DNA of 64,000 nucleotides from Mauremys mutica (Eukaryota; Chordata; Testudines; Geoemydidae), in the NCBI RefSeq assembly GCF_020497125.1, contig NC_059079.1, positions 50,665,114 through 50,729,113 of the forward strand. The letters run 5' to 3'. A program made the position numbers and the translations under genes. Every line of letters begins with the position of its first letter. The stretch's first letter is position 1. Shown piece after piece: positions 34,122 through 47,110 of the stretch. The notes below the pieces were generated by a model. It did not search any database. It had not been told where the DNA came from and was given only the letters and a program-made list of their open reading frames with translations.

Positions 34122-37100
34122 TAAAAAGGGCCTAAACAAATAAATATTTTTTATACCAGTGGGCTGGGTAGGTTTGAAAAAGTGTCAATGACCATCAAAT
34201 ATAGATGCTCAGCTAATAAAAGAGCATTAATCCTTTATCTTTGTGTGTCTGCATTTACTACCACACAATATTATATCTGGCAATGAGGCCACTGCACCTA
34301 TTAGTGAAGTCACTTGCGCAATGCCTGGAGCAGCAAAGCCGCAAGTACAGTGGCCATCTACATGGAGGACAAAAGAAGCTAACGGTCAATCTGTGGCAGC
34401 CCTCTTTGAGATGGGCAACAGAGTACACAGAGTAAAGCTGTTGAAAAAACTAACAGAGGAACAGCTGCTTTGTAAAGGTAGCAAGGGGAAAAGAATAAAA
34501 TCACTTGTGAGAGATAGGACAGGTGGATGGCTGAGACTGGTATGACTGGCAGAATGCAGGGAACGGAGGATGAGACACAAATGCAGACTAGTAGGGAAGG
34601 ACAGAGTTGTGAAGGGCCTTAGAAGTGAAGACAGGCAGTGTGAATTTGATGTGAAGGAGAAAGGGAGCAGGGGAGACCAGTGAAGATATTTGAGTGTAAC
34701 ATGATGAGAATGATGTCAGAAAATGCATTCAAAATGGACCAGCGGAGTGCAAGAGAACATGGGTGTCAGATGGCCAGACAGGATGAGGTTGTAACAGCCA
34801 ACATGGAGAACAGTGAGTGCCTGTGTTGCCTCAATCTTCCACACTCCACCTTTCTCATCACTGATCACAGCATCACCATCCTCCCTGCCAGGCAGGCCAG
34901 CAGCCTGTTTTTGAAATAGAATATAATGAACATGAGATTTTTCAAATATATCTCCTAGTTCCCACTGATTTAGTTACAATACACTGTCATGTTACATAAA
35001 AGGCTCTTTTTCTCTTGCAAGCATAGACCATTGCATTAAAACTCATAGTCAACCCCCTCTTATTAAAAGGCCTATCCCCAGGAGCCAGCAATTAAAAATT
35101 AAAAATTGTCAGAGAAAAGACAGAACACTGTATTTGTGCTAAGGTAAGGTCAAAAGGAATAGCAAGCAGGAAAGAAAGAGCAGCTATGGGAAATAGGGAT
35201 ACTAAGGTGCAGACTTCATAGAGGGAAAAGTATTTGTAATTTGCAGATACTAAAGCTGGCTGGAAAATGGGAGGGCATTCCTTTGGGGGCACGTTTGCTT
35301 TTTTTGCAATTTCAATTTGATGGAAATTTTCCTACCAGTTTTAAGAGTTACCATCTTGCACTGAAAAATAATTCAGAAATAGGCACAAACTTTGTCTCTG
35401 CTGCTTCAATGAGCTCCATGTAGGCAGATCCCTGTGCCAGTACAGAACCATACTGAATCTGAAGGGGCTTTGTGCATTAAACTCTAAGCATTAAGCTTGT
35501 GGCAAGACTGAGGCTCTAATGCATACTCAGCCTTCCACAATTGCAAGAATAGCAATGCATTCATCCTACCTTGCTTTTGGCCCTAAGATTTCAGATTCTT
35601 TTTGTCTGGTCTTTCTCCATGCTACTGGCCTCCCCTTTTTGGGAACAGACTCTTGAAAGGTGAGCTTATTAATATCATATCCAAATTTGCTATATTCTAG
35701 TTTGATTTGAGCAGATTCAGATTTCAATTTGCCCTGGTAAATCTACAAGAATATATACCCCTTTTATCACAAAGCCATTTTCAGTTGCTGAATGTTGGCA
35801 TAGCTCAGTTGAAGTCAAAAAGAGCTACTCTGATTTGCACCAGCTGAACATCTGGCCCATAGCCTTTATTTTATATTTTCAGTGAGAGTACCAGAGTTGA
35901 TAGACCAGTCGATGTGATGAGACAAATCCTCTGGCTCTATCAGCAACAGAATATGCAGTAGATATTTTTTTTAAATGAAACACCATCTGTAATGATTGTT
36001 TGTTTTCAGTTGTTTTATTTCAGGGTGTTGAAAATATTTATTGTGGGAATGATGATAATAAATTGTTCTTTTATCACAGTTTGGATAGAGGTAACAAATG
36101 AAACTGCAATCGTAATTCTGAAATTATTTCATTCTGTGACTATGGAGGCATTGTGTAAAACAGAGGGGGGAAGTGAGGAGGGGGACCCTGATGCTATAAA
36201 CCTGAAATCGTATCAAGATTGCTCTGTTTAAGGTAATTGGCTCTAGGAACACAATATGAGAATGTGAAAATTCATGGTGACTGGCTTTTTGATGAGTTTT
36301 TATATATTTGAATCAGCAATTTACAAGATGCAATCATTACATTACCCTGAATACTCTGAATGTATGTCCTTGGGTGATAGCAATTGTCCAAAGAAAATAT
36401 GGCTCATAACACCAGTTTCATTTCATTGACTGCAGTACATGAAAAATACAGCAATCCATATAAACAGCAGGCGGGGTTAGTTTAAAACTGCAACAAATTT
36501 TAGAATACAGAAATCAATTTTTGAATGCTTAATAAAATTAGGTGACTTTTGATATTTTATGAAAACCTGTTTAAAACATCTCTACTTGTTGTTTTTTAAT
36601 ATATATATTAATATATATATAATACTATCATCTGTAAAATAGGATGTAACTGCATACAAATAATGTAGCAGTACTATCTGGAAATGATTACAGCCTCAGA
36701 AGAGTTAGCAGATTAGTTAAATAAGGGATGCATTGAGAAGGGGGAAATTTACTTCATTCATACAATTGAATTACATGTATAAACCTAGCCAATCTCCAGC
36801 AGTAGTCACTGGCATGAGGAAATTATGCTGGCATATTTCAAACTCTTTTTTTTAAAAATACATTTTTCATCATTTCCTGAAAACATTGTTCAACACATGT
36901 TGACAGGATGGGCAATTAGATTCACCACTTCTCCACATATACCTTTCCAACTGAGAATTTCTGTGAATTCTAAAATATCTGTAGAAGAGCCAGATAAGAC
37001 ACCTATTTGTCTTTAATCATATACATTTACCACTCTGTATCAGGGACTAGCTACTGGCATTGGTTTTCATGCAGTCACCAGCAGCCTAGCACATCAGTCA

Positions 37101-37688
37101 TTGCAGCAGTATTTTGACACATGTTGCTAAGGCTGCCTGAAAATCTTATATTCTGGTAACAAAATCTACTTGCTTCTGCACAGTACCACAAGCATGACAT
37201 ACTGTACTGTATGGAACAGATGTTAGAAGTTTTTCCTATGCATAAAATGACAAAGAAACCCAAAATAAAAACAACCCTGTTGTGTCTTTGTACAAATATA
37301 ATCCTGTTCACCCATGAAAACATATTTGGTAGTGTACCGTAGTGATGACCACTTGCCACGGGATATATGCAGTTTGTCTCCTTGCTCTTTAATTCATCAT
37401 GCAGATTTGACAAACTCAAGCACTATGCTCTCCTTTCACTATTTTTCACATTCCAGTCCTCTGAATAGCTTCAAGCACTGACCACTCCTTTTTGAAAAGT
37501 GGCAGAAGAATGTTTCCTGCTTTCCTCTGAAACACAGACTAGCCCCTAAATGTACATTTACCTGAAGCTCTGAACATGCAGGACTGAATATTACTTCAGT
37601 GTCAGATTTTGAAGGACCTAACCAATTCACTCATGGGTTTACCACTCCTAAGTATTAAAGCTAACTCAGATTCACCCAGTGCTGTAAG
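34122..37688. other. Mostly unassigned AT-rich DNA
   Basis: At 34540-34790 a purine-rich block ('ttgtgaagggccttagaagtgaagacaggcag') resembles a dispersed amniote repeat whose name I cannot give. (TA)n-rich sequence lies at 36600-36625. No gene recognised. Confidence 0.4.
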
Positions 37689-37689
37689 C

Positions 37690-38210
37690 AGGGCAGCCGC
37701 TTAGTGTGCAAAGCCATGGGGATGGAAAAAAGGGGCAGAACACTGAAGAGGAGCAGCAGAACCATGAGCACCAGGGCAGCAGTGAGCGAATGCCTCGGAG
37801 AACATCTCATGGCAGTCAGGCTCTGCAGGCAGGGGCCAGCCAGTGCCAGGCTCCTTTTGGGGAGAGGCAAGAGCACGTCAGAGCTTTACCGCCTGCCCTG
37901 CCACCCTCTCTGCCTTGGTCCCTGAGCTGGGCCACCTCTGCACGTCCAGGTGCTCCACAGGCAGGGCAGGCAGCACAGCTCTGAGCTGTGTCCCTGATGA
38001 GCTACTTGCCTCTCCCATGAAGGAATCCTGCTCCAGCTGGCGATGCCCCCTGGAGCCAGCCCCTGCCCATGGAAGCTGCACTGTCATGAGATGCTTCCCA
38101 AGGAGCTTGCTTGCTGCTCCCCTGGAGCTCCTGGCTCTGCTGCTGCTCCTCAGCCCAGAGGCGACATGTGGGGTGGTCACGTGCCACCCCAGAATCTTTA
38201 AATTGCATCT
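37690..38210. repeat. Imperfect large inverted repeat, GC-rich
   Basis: The left arm (about 37700-37880) and right arm (about 37990-38200) are diverged reverse complements. Paired blocks include 'gaggagcagcagaacc' with 'ggctctgctgctgctcctc', 'acatctcatggcagt' with 'actgtcatgagatgc', 'gcaggggcca' with 'agcccctgc', and 'gagaggcaag' with 'cttgcctctc'. Open frames across it on both strands are by-products. Confidence 0.65.
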
Positions 38211-40348
38211 TCCCACTATCAAGAACTACAAAATAAAAGGGTAGGGGGCAAATACATGCTTGGTCACCCCAGGCTCTAAAATGCTTAGTTATGACCCTGA
38301 ATTCATAATAGCATCAAATGTTCTCTACACAAACAGTGAATGTTCACATTTATTGTACATTAGGCACATGTGCATAAAATATAAAGGAATTAAACAGGAA
38401 TCTACTGTCTATAACAATGAACATTTTAAAAAGCCAATGATAAGAACAGATCTGGTGAATATATGGTTTATAATTAATACATTTTACCTTCTTTTGTTTC
38501 TGAATTGCCTGCAGAGTTTTTGTTTGTTTTTTAACACACTAGAAATAATATGTTATTCTAAGTTATTTAATACATATTTTCTGTGAAGAATTTTTGGCCT
38601 ACCATTTATTTCTAGTATTTGATCTTTGAACTGTTTTGACTAGATGCATAGGTCACACAGTTTGTTTTTGTTTTCTGATTGAAGGAAAGCAACTGTTAGG
38701 AATACCTTTCTTGGATGGATCCTCACTATTACAAATTCACAATCCTTTTTCTGCAAATACTTTTCAAGGACTCCAGTATTCACTTAAAATCCCTTGTTTC
38801 TGAGAACACTCCTACCTGACAAATCATTCAATAAAATACAGTATGTGGCTGGAGACATCTGAAATGAATTTGTATAAAAATTAAATAAATAATCAGAGAT
38901 AATTATTTACTGTATTCATCCAGCTCTTATAAAGGAAGAGTTCACAGAAGTAGTGAATTAGTGTAGATAAAACTATTAAGAAAGTGACTGATCAGTTTCA
39001 AGATCTGGCAGTGAAACAAGTGACATTGGAGTCTTCTAATAAGAAAAAATGTCACTGTTTGAAACTGTTGAAAAACAGTAATAAAGCAAGCACTTGCATT
39101 TAATTTACTTGTCACTGCAGCAGACAAAGTATTAGGCTACTACCAACTATATTCACTTTTCTTGCTCCCATATGTCATTGCCCATGAATCACTGAACATA
39201 GGATACTTTTCATTTTATAAAATGTTCTTCCTAGTACTTCCTATGAATGGGATGAGAACTTAAAATAATGTTCAATAATTAGGTGAAATTATCCTTGTAA
39301 CTTTGTCAGCCTCTCTTTATAAAGATATCAAGAAATCACTGACAAATTTAGTGGAACAAATACATGATGGGAGGGTGGGAAATCCATGTATTGGTTCAAC
39401 TGTTGGTTTACCTTACCTATTGTGGCCATACAAAAATGAAAATGAGCTAATGCCACTAACCAGAGGGGGGGAAATTCTTTCAATCACCTCCCCGGGGGTT
39501 GCACAGGTATAACTGAGGGAAGAATTTGAGCTAATATATATAGAGGTAGGAATACAGAAAATTACAAATACAAAGTAACTGGACATCAACTCACAAAGGA
39601 TTTTTGGTCATCTGTAATAAGGTGTCCATTCATTGTTGTTGGCTATGTATGACTACCTAAGACACACAGATAACAGTAAGAAATTGATTGGCCAGGGGGA
39701 TGGGGGGGTGGAAATATGTAGCTATTAACAACTTGTAAACAACAGCTCTTTTCCATTTGTACATTTAAGGTCTACAAAAAGTTAAGGGAAAGATACTGTA
39801 ACAGATCCTCAGCTGGTGTAAACCACTGTGGTTCTGTTAGCAATGGAGCTACTCTAGTTGATACCTGTTGAAAATCTGGTCCAATAGCTAAGTTATTTCA
39901 CTTGCCATCTTCAAATGGTCTCGAAAGGCACATGTCAGCACAGATTTTACATATATCAAAATATAAATTCAAATCCTGGAATTAAAAACTCTGTTTTTTT
40001 TTCTATTCAGTTCATTAATTGTACATCCCAAATATAGTAGCTGGTTTAGCAATCCTGTCACTGGTACAGAAGAAGATAGGAAGGATGGGGAGTGGAGGGT
40101 CAATTCACTACTGTATGTTTAATGGAACTATCATGCACAGTCATTGACATTTACACCTGCAGTTGAACAAGTTTTTAATGGGTTGAAGCAGGATTGCAAA
40201 TTTAGATCTAGGATCACCTGCATCTGTTAAATCACAAAGTTTCAAGTACAAACATTTGAACAAAAGGAAATCAAGGTGACAGAATTAAAGATCAAATGCA
40301 CTAATTCCTAATTTGAGTTCCTCCCACAAAAAATGTGTATTTTTGATG
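38211..40348. other. Unassigned AT-rich DNA
   Basis: No gene or named repeat. A recurring 'agatcctcagctggtgtaaa' motif is at about 39804 (see findings). Confidence 0.45.
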
Positions 40349-40349
40349 T

Positions 40350-40562
40350 TAGGGAGGCAGCATGATCAAATTATTATATTGGAGAGCCATGACTAAGGAG
40401 ACCAGTGTCTATGCCCAACCCTGTTGCTCACTTTCTATGTGATATTGGACAAGTTACCTAAGCTCTGTGTTCTGTTCCCTCATATATAATAATACTTGCC
40501 CCACCTTTGTAAAATGATTTGAGGTCCTTATAGAAAATTTTCGATGTAAGAACAAAGAGTTG
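40350..40562 (+). repeat. MIR-type SINE, sense
   Basis: 'gggaggcagcatgatc...' head, 'ctttctatgtgatattggacaagttacctaagctctgtgttctgttccctcat' core, and a 3' part 'tgtaaaatgatttgaggtccttatagaaa' in the correct order. Confidence 0.8.
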
Positions 40563-40649
40563 CCATTAAGTGGCAGAGGCAGAAAACACATAGGCATAAA
40601 AGCATGGAATCTTGCTGTGAAGAGCAACATGGCACATCTTCAAAGAGTA

Positions 40650-41745
40650 CAACAATGTTACACCACTGTCATAGTTCAGAGCAACTTCGCCTGTATTCCC
40701 CCTCTGTGGCCACCAAGGGCACCTACTCTTATGCTTCCAGCTCCTAGCCATCACCTCTCTTGGCCAGAGACCCACATTTCACCTCTCCTGACAGGGAGAC
40801 CTTTAAGGCTGAACTGTTCCTTGCCTGGGTGTTGGAACTAGAGGTATGGGGGAAGTTTTGCAGCACCCCCTAGCTTGAAGCAGTTTCCATTATATACAGA
40901 GTTTACAGTTTGTCTCAATGGCTTTCAGCACCCCCACTATAAAAATTGTTCCGGCACCTCTGGTTCCCTGCCCACACTATGATATCCCCAGCAAACCAGA
41001 GTGCCTAGAAGATCAGAATCTATGCTTTGCTTTCTCTCCAGAGGCTATGACCAGTGTATTGCCAGCAGTTATAAGTTACACACAGCTACTTCTAAGCAAG
41101 CAAATTAATTTTTATGGTGAAAGCATTACAGAGAAAACATTAAAAAAACAATAGAAGAGCCTACATGCATTCTAAAAAGCTTACGAGAGATAACCCCAAC
41201 TCCATCCTCAGGCTCTGATAGGTGTCTGTCCTTCAAAACTCACAATTGGGTTTTCCCCATGGTTACAAAGTTCAAAACTGTCTCATATTCAGAACCAGAA
41301 CACAGGCAGTTAGTTCAGCCATTTCTTTAGGCAGTTCAGGCCTTTGATCTCCAGGCTCAGTGAACAGGTAATCAGCAGGCAATAACCCACTCCTCAGGAC
41401 ATAGCATCAAAAGTCTAGGTTTCTGCATAACTGGAGGATAATTTGCATTAACCTTTTCCTAGATATTTCCTGGGAAATCCACCTCACACTTATAGTCCCA
41501 AAAGTCCATTCTTGTCTGGCACATTTTCAGTACTCATTTGAACTCCCAGGCCTCACATCACATCTCCCCACTACTGACACAGAGTTTATATACAGTCATG
41601 GCCCACAACAATACATAAACTTTGAATTTAATACAATGGATCCCAAAGATACTTCAACTTAATCCTATAAGGTTTCCCAAGGATATAGAGGAAATTGCCA
41701 TATCTGTCTCAACCACTTTTCAGCAAAGAATGTCAAGAACTATAG
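40650..41745 (-). mobile_element. LTR-like dispersed repeat, antisense, carrying a hAT insertion
   Basis: On the minus strand there is 'atattgttgtgggccatgactg' followed by a TATATAAACTC box (about 41585), then 'gtcagtagtggggagatgtgatgtgaggcctgg'. I remember this as turtle LTR-type sequence. Limits are uncertain. Confidence 0.4.
40816..40970. mobile_element. 139-bp hAT-type MITE with 8-bp target duplication
   Basis: Element 40824-40962. TIRs are CCTGGGTGTTGGAAC and, reverse complemented, CAGAGGTGCCGGAAC. The flanking octamers are GTTCCTTG (40816-40823) and GTTCCCTG (40963-40970), one mismatch. Its interior ('gcagcaccccctagcttgaag', 'cagcacccccactata') has no coding capacity. Confidence 0.82.
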
Positions 41746-42846
41746 TGTAGCCAACTGAAATTGTACACCTTTTCTCTTGTGGCAAGAGCCATGGGACATC
41801 CAATAACTGTAAGTGGTCAGGACTACTGTTTTACATCTGTCTGAAAGAAGGGATGAGTTTGGATGCAGGCTAGAGTTTATAATGTGGTATATAAATAAAC
41901 AATAAAGGAAAACATTGATTTATTCTCACACATTTAATTTTTTAAAAACAAACAAATATTTTAAGCAGCAGAAAGCTGTCATAATTACATATGAAAAACA
42001 AATTCACGATTTTATCCATGCGGAAGATATCATCATTTTGTTATAAAAGTTGTGTTTACTAATGAAGATTTAAGGGCACAATTTTCCTCTGAACAAATTC
42101 AGAGATATTCATGAAATTTTTAAAGGACCAGCTCTTTGGTTGGTATAAATCAGTTTAACTTCACTGACTTGAATGATAGAACACTCATTAACTCTATCTA
42201 AGGACATTTGTGTGTCTGTGTGAATGGTAGTTACAGCCTTACTGCCTAGAAATCTGAAATAGTTGTATCAGTTTTTAGAAGTAGTGGGTTGGCAGCACCT
42301 GGACATTTCTAATTTTCAGTCACTGTTGAGCTATCAAAAAGTCTCAAATGGATAGACATGAAATGGCAAAGTTGAAAGGATTGTCAAGATGCATTTGAAA
42401 CTCTCAAGTCATGCTTAGTTACCCTATCCATCATTTGACACCCACATTTTACACTCATGCTAGTAAAGATAGACTTAGAGCTGTCCTGACATAGAAACAT
42501 TCCCATGAACATGAAGAAATACTGTATTAGCTATGGGAATAGATATATGAACAGAGAAGAAAGAAACTACTGCATTTCAGAAACATGATGTCAAGCAGGG
42601 ACATGAAGCTCTGGGAAAGTGGTATGCATATTCAGATGAAAGACCTCTATTGACATGCATGTAGTCAGTCATCCAAAACCCATCTCACTGCTGATTAATT
42701 GAACTCTATGATTACAGAAGTTAACTTCCATAATAGATTACTAACAAATTATCTATTTATTTGTGCATTATTCTGGAACAGAGAATGGTCTGTACGACAG
42801 AAATTTTGAGCCAGAATTTGAAATCCTTCTTGATATTGAATAGTAT
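41746..42846. other. Unassigned AT-rich DNA
   Basis: Nothing recognised. Confidence 0.5.
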
Positions 42847-43914
42847 TGTGATGCTGACAGATCAGATGCCAGCTCATGCCAAGTTCCTTAGGCCTCACTG
42901 AACATTGACAAATGCATAGCTGGAAACCAGTCTGACTCACCCGTGTGTTAGTATTGTTGAAATAGATATTAGAGTTATAAGAATGTGTTTAGTGTTTAGA
43001 TTTTATGGAATTCTTGTAGGATACCTCATGTATTAATCCTACTTATAGTATCTGTATTCTACCTTATAAGGTAATGGTTAAATGTTTCCTCTGTAACTAT
43101 AAAAATATTTGCTAAGACAATAAATTCCCCACAGTGAGGGGAGAAGTATTACCAAGTGTGAAATGCTAGTTTACCCCAAAGGATATTATTTTCTCTCTAA
43201 CAAAAGAACAGCAGACAAACCATTGTGGACAAAAGCCTTTGTTGATTGCTTTACCTACACCTCTAAAGAGGGTACCTGCATAAGCTTGCATCCCATTACA
43301 GCTTGAATGCTGGGGAAAGACAATAAAAATGCCCATTAATGAGAAATTGGCATCTTTATTCTGTCTGGACTGTGACGGGCAAAGATTCCTAAACATAAGC
43401 AAAAAATCCCCAAGCTGGTTGGCTTGTGTTAGCCCTAAAGGACAAAAAACCTGGCTTATTATAGGAGATTCTATTATCTTTTGAACATAATATTGTGTAT
43501 ATGTTTGCCTGATTTCATATTTTTTCCTAATTAATAAACCTTTAGTTAGTTTGTTACAAGATTGGCTACAAGTGTTTCTTTGGTTTGAGGTCTGAATACA
43601 GTTGACCTGGGGTAATTAACTCGTCCTTTGGGACTGGGTATAACCTGAATATATTTGTGATTTTTGGTGTAAGGAACCATCTATCACAGAGACAGGCTTG
43701 CCTGGGTGGCAAGATAGATCAGAGTCTATCTATCCAGGGGACTGCCTGTGGCTCCCTATTAAGGCTGTTAGTGCCTGCCAAGTTCACATTTGTTACTCGG
43801 TTGGTGAAATCTAAGTAAAGAATACACAACCAGTTTGGGGTTTGTGCCCTGTTTCTTGACAGTCTGTCTGGAGATTGGCACACGCAGTTGTGAGCTTCTC
43901 AAGACAGCGTGACA
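42847..43914 (+). mobile_element. Solo LTR, family A, copy 2
   Basis: Starts TGTGATGCTGACAG and ends CAGCGTGACA, like the copy at 5834-6895. Flanks AGTAT (42842-42846) and AGTAC (43915-43919) match at four of five positions. A TATA-like CTATAAAAAT is near 43098 and an AATAAA near 43533. Solo LTR with no coding part. Confidence 0.72.
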
Positions 43915-43919
43915 AGTAC

Positions 43920-45955
43920 ATTACTATAAGAGTGGTCCGTAGAAGTCAATGGGCTTATTCATGGAATAGGCACAATTCAGAGTGACTAAGAGTTTTAAAA
44001 TATGGCCCTATGTGATTTTTTTTTTAAAGAAATATTTCTAGGTGCTATAGCCTACTGAACTTAGTGGGAATCATACCCCACTGAAATACAGAAATACCAT
44101 ATGAAAAGTTGTTTTTGCAATTTTTACAACTGAGTCAGAATCGGGAAATGCCAGCAATCATGCCAGAAAGTCAATTCCCATGAGATTTTTAGTTTGATGT
44201 TTAGCCCAAAGAGACAAGTATGGGTTAAGCTCTGAATGAGCATATGATTGTGATCAGTAGAAATGGTTCGTTATACTCATTGCATGTGAGATTTGTTGAC
44301 AGGTGTAAAATGTCAGTGTGATGTGATGCTAATTAATGAAATAGTCTAATGGGGATTTTTTATTAAGCATAGGAGTCTATATTGTATTTAATAAATCATT
44401 AAGGCTCTTCCACTGAACATTCCAGCAATAATCCACCAAAACGAAAGTATTATATATATATATACACATATACACACTTAAGACTAGACCCTGAGCATGT
44501 TTGGAATGTATGATTGTTCTGTATATCTGGGTCAGGTTGTAAGATCAATCCTTCAAGCTGAGCACCTCTTGTGAGTTAATGGAAGTTGAGGGTATTCAGC
44601 ATCTTACAAGACTGGCCTTTGGAATGTAAACTCCTTGGGCAAGAAGTGTGTGTGTGTGTGTTTGTGTATTTTCACAGTGACAAGCAAACCTATGTTATTA
44701 AAAAACAACAACAAAGACGGGGGTTTCCAACAGGAGCCTGTGACAGTTAGGTGCCCAAAACCCCTTAGGTTCCTATGACAATCCTTGCAAAAAAAATATA
44801 TATCTATTAGTCTGTGTGTTTCCTTGCACTACACAGAGAGAAGCAAATTGGCTTGGATAGTACAGCACGGCAGTTTTTTGGGGGAAAGTCAAGAAATTTA
44901 TTTGGCACATTTCCTGCCTTTTATAGCCACTTGTAGTATCTCTGGAAATTATCAGTCTCGCCTTTTGGACACACACAGATCAGGGTGCAGGGAGGTGAAG
45001 CCGAGAATCAACTGCACTGAGAGACAAGCTTCTCCTCCTATATGACCTTATACTATATTACCAATGTTGACATTTACTTTTTGAAAGCAATTAGTATTAC
45101 CATGATATTCCCTATACTTCAGAAAGTTAATTATTTTCAAATGGTAAATGTGAAGATTTTTTACAATGATCACCGTATTGCTTTTTCTGACTGATTCACA
45201 GAAAAGAGTTGGATTGTTCAAATGGCACCTCAAGTTTTTAGGGAAGGATTTACCAAAGCACAAAAAGGAATTGAGTGCCTAATTCCAATTGACTACCTAC
45301 CCTTTTGTCCTTAAGAGAAACAATTACCATTTAATTTCTTTGTTTTAAATTATATTTTGTAGCTTTCATCCTGCTTTCCAAAAACAAACAAAACAAAAAT
45401 TTACAACTCATATGTTTACAAATGTCTCAGAATATCCAAACAAGCACTATCAGAGTACAGTGACAAATTTTAAATAAGCAAATAATGGATGAGAAGTATG
45501 AATAGTAAATGAAAATCAGATGCTTTCAATTTTAAGATGCTTTCAATTGTACATTCATCTTCATGGTTCTTATGAGCCTAAACATATAATCTGCACTTAT
45601 GTCCTAGAAGGACATACTTACTTTAATTTTCGCATAATCATAACCTCTTAAAGACCCTGCATTTACATTTCTCCTCCTTTCCAATCCTTGTTATTAGAAC
45701 ATCACATGTGTCATTCTTAGAATTAGGGACTGCAAGAGCAACCCCTTAGGCAATCAATCTATCTGACCAGCCTGGTTCTGCATCTGAAATAGTATGAACT
45801 GGCTGCAGAAACCTGACCATGACAGAAGGGGCCCAGATCCTCACATTAAGGTAAAAGGAAAATACTGAGGCTGGAGTAGGGGTGGAGAGTAAGGAAAGAG
45901 GAAGAGAAAGAATGAAGTTGGGCTCAGGTTCCATGTGTATGGCAGTTTCCCAAAG
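43920..45955. other. Unassigned DNA with microsatellites
   Basis: (TA)n passing into (TACACA) lies at about 44450-44480, and (GT)n at about 44648-44662. No gene recognised. Confidence 0.5.
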
Positions 45956-46261
45956 TAAGGGCAGGTCTACACTAAGGGCGGGGGTCGAACTAGGGTACGC
46001 AAGTTCAGCTACGTGAATAGCGTAGCTGAACTTGAAGTACCCTAGTTCGAACTACTTACTTACCCGTCCACACGCCGCGGGATCGAAGTCCGCGGCTCCA
46101 AGGTCGACTCCGCCACCGCCTTTTGCAGTGGTGGAGTACTGGAGTCGACCGCGGCGCTTCCGGAGTTCGAACTATCGCGTCTAGATCAGACGCGATAGTT
46201 CGAACTCCGAGAAGTCGAACTCACCGCGTCGACCCGGACGGTAAGTGTAGACTAGCCCTAA
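45956..46261. mobile_element. 300-bp palindrome-rich Harbinger-type MITE with TAA target duplication
   Basis: Element 45959-46258, flanked by TAA on both sides (45956-45958, 46259-46261). Ends are GGGCAGGTCTACACTA and, reverse complemented, GGGCTAGTCTACACTT. The interior is CpG-rich, with repeated GTTCGAAC and GTCGAC motifs and two hairpins: 45985-46050, and a perfect 21-bp-arm palindrome at 46162-46208 with a 5-nt loop. Confidence 0.9.
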
Positions 46262-46339
46262 GTGACCAACAGATTAGTGAAAAAGGAAATAACACCACTC
46301 TTGCTATATTTTTGGTATAAATTGTGTAGAGCGCTTAAC

Positions 46340-47110
46340 TACAAACATAGATTCCATGGCCAGAAGGGACCACTGTGATAATCTAGTCTGACATCCTGTA
46401 TAACACAGGCAATAGAACTTTCCCAAAATAATTCCTAGAGCAGATATTTTAGAAAAAGAATCCAATCTTGATTTAAAAATTGTCAGTTATGGTGAATCCA
46501 CCACAATCCTTGGTAAATTGTGCCAATGGTTAATTAGTCTCATCATTAAACATTTATGCCATATTTCCAGTTTGAATTTGTCTAGCTTCAACTAACAGCC
46601 GTTAGATCATGTTATATATCTTTCTCTGCTAGATCGAAGAGCCCACTATTGAGTATTTGTTACCCATGTAGCTACTTATAGACTGTGATCAAGTCATGCC
46701 TTTGTTAAGCTAAATAGCTCTCTCACCAACAGAAACTGGGGCAATAAAAGATATTACGTCACCCACCTTATCTCTTTTTCACTGTAAGACATGTTTTCTA
46801 ATCTTTTAATCATTCCTGTGGCTCTTCTCTGAACCCTCTCCAGTTTATCAACATCCTTCTTGAACTGTGGGCACCAGAACTGGACACAATATTCCAGCAG
46901 CAGTCACACCAATGCCAAACACAGAGGTAAAATGACCTCTCTACTCCTACTCGAGATTCCCCGGTTGATGCAACCCAGGATTATAATAGCTCTTTTAGCC
47001 AGCATCACACTGGGGGCTCACATTTAGCTGATTATCCACCACAACCTCCACAACCTCCATATTTTTCAGTTTCACTGCTTCCCAGGATTGAGTCCCCCAT
47101 CCTGTAAGTT
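46340..47110 (-). mobile_element. CR1 LINE 3' part (old), antisense
   Basis: Plus strand: 'ggccagaagggaccactgtgataatctagtctgac' tail, 'atggtgaatccaccacaatccttgg', then 'cattcctgtggctcttctctgaaccctctccag', the reverse complement of CR1 reverse-transcriptase C-terminal sequence. Diverged, with no open frame. Confidence 0.8.

Noticed and set aside
34540..34790. Exon of a gene (purine-rich open stretch)
   Set aside because: Resembles a dispersed amniote repeat and has no splice or domain support.
37704..38244. Overlapping frames of 92-133 codons on both strands
   Set aside because: They follow the GC-rich inverted repeat and mirror each other.
44450..44480. Regulatory TATA cluster
   Set aside because: A plain TA/TACACA microsatellite.
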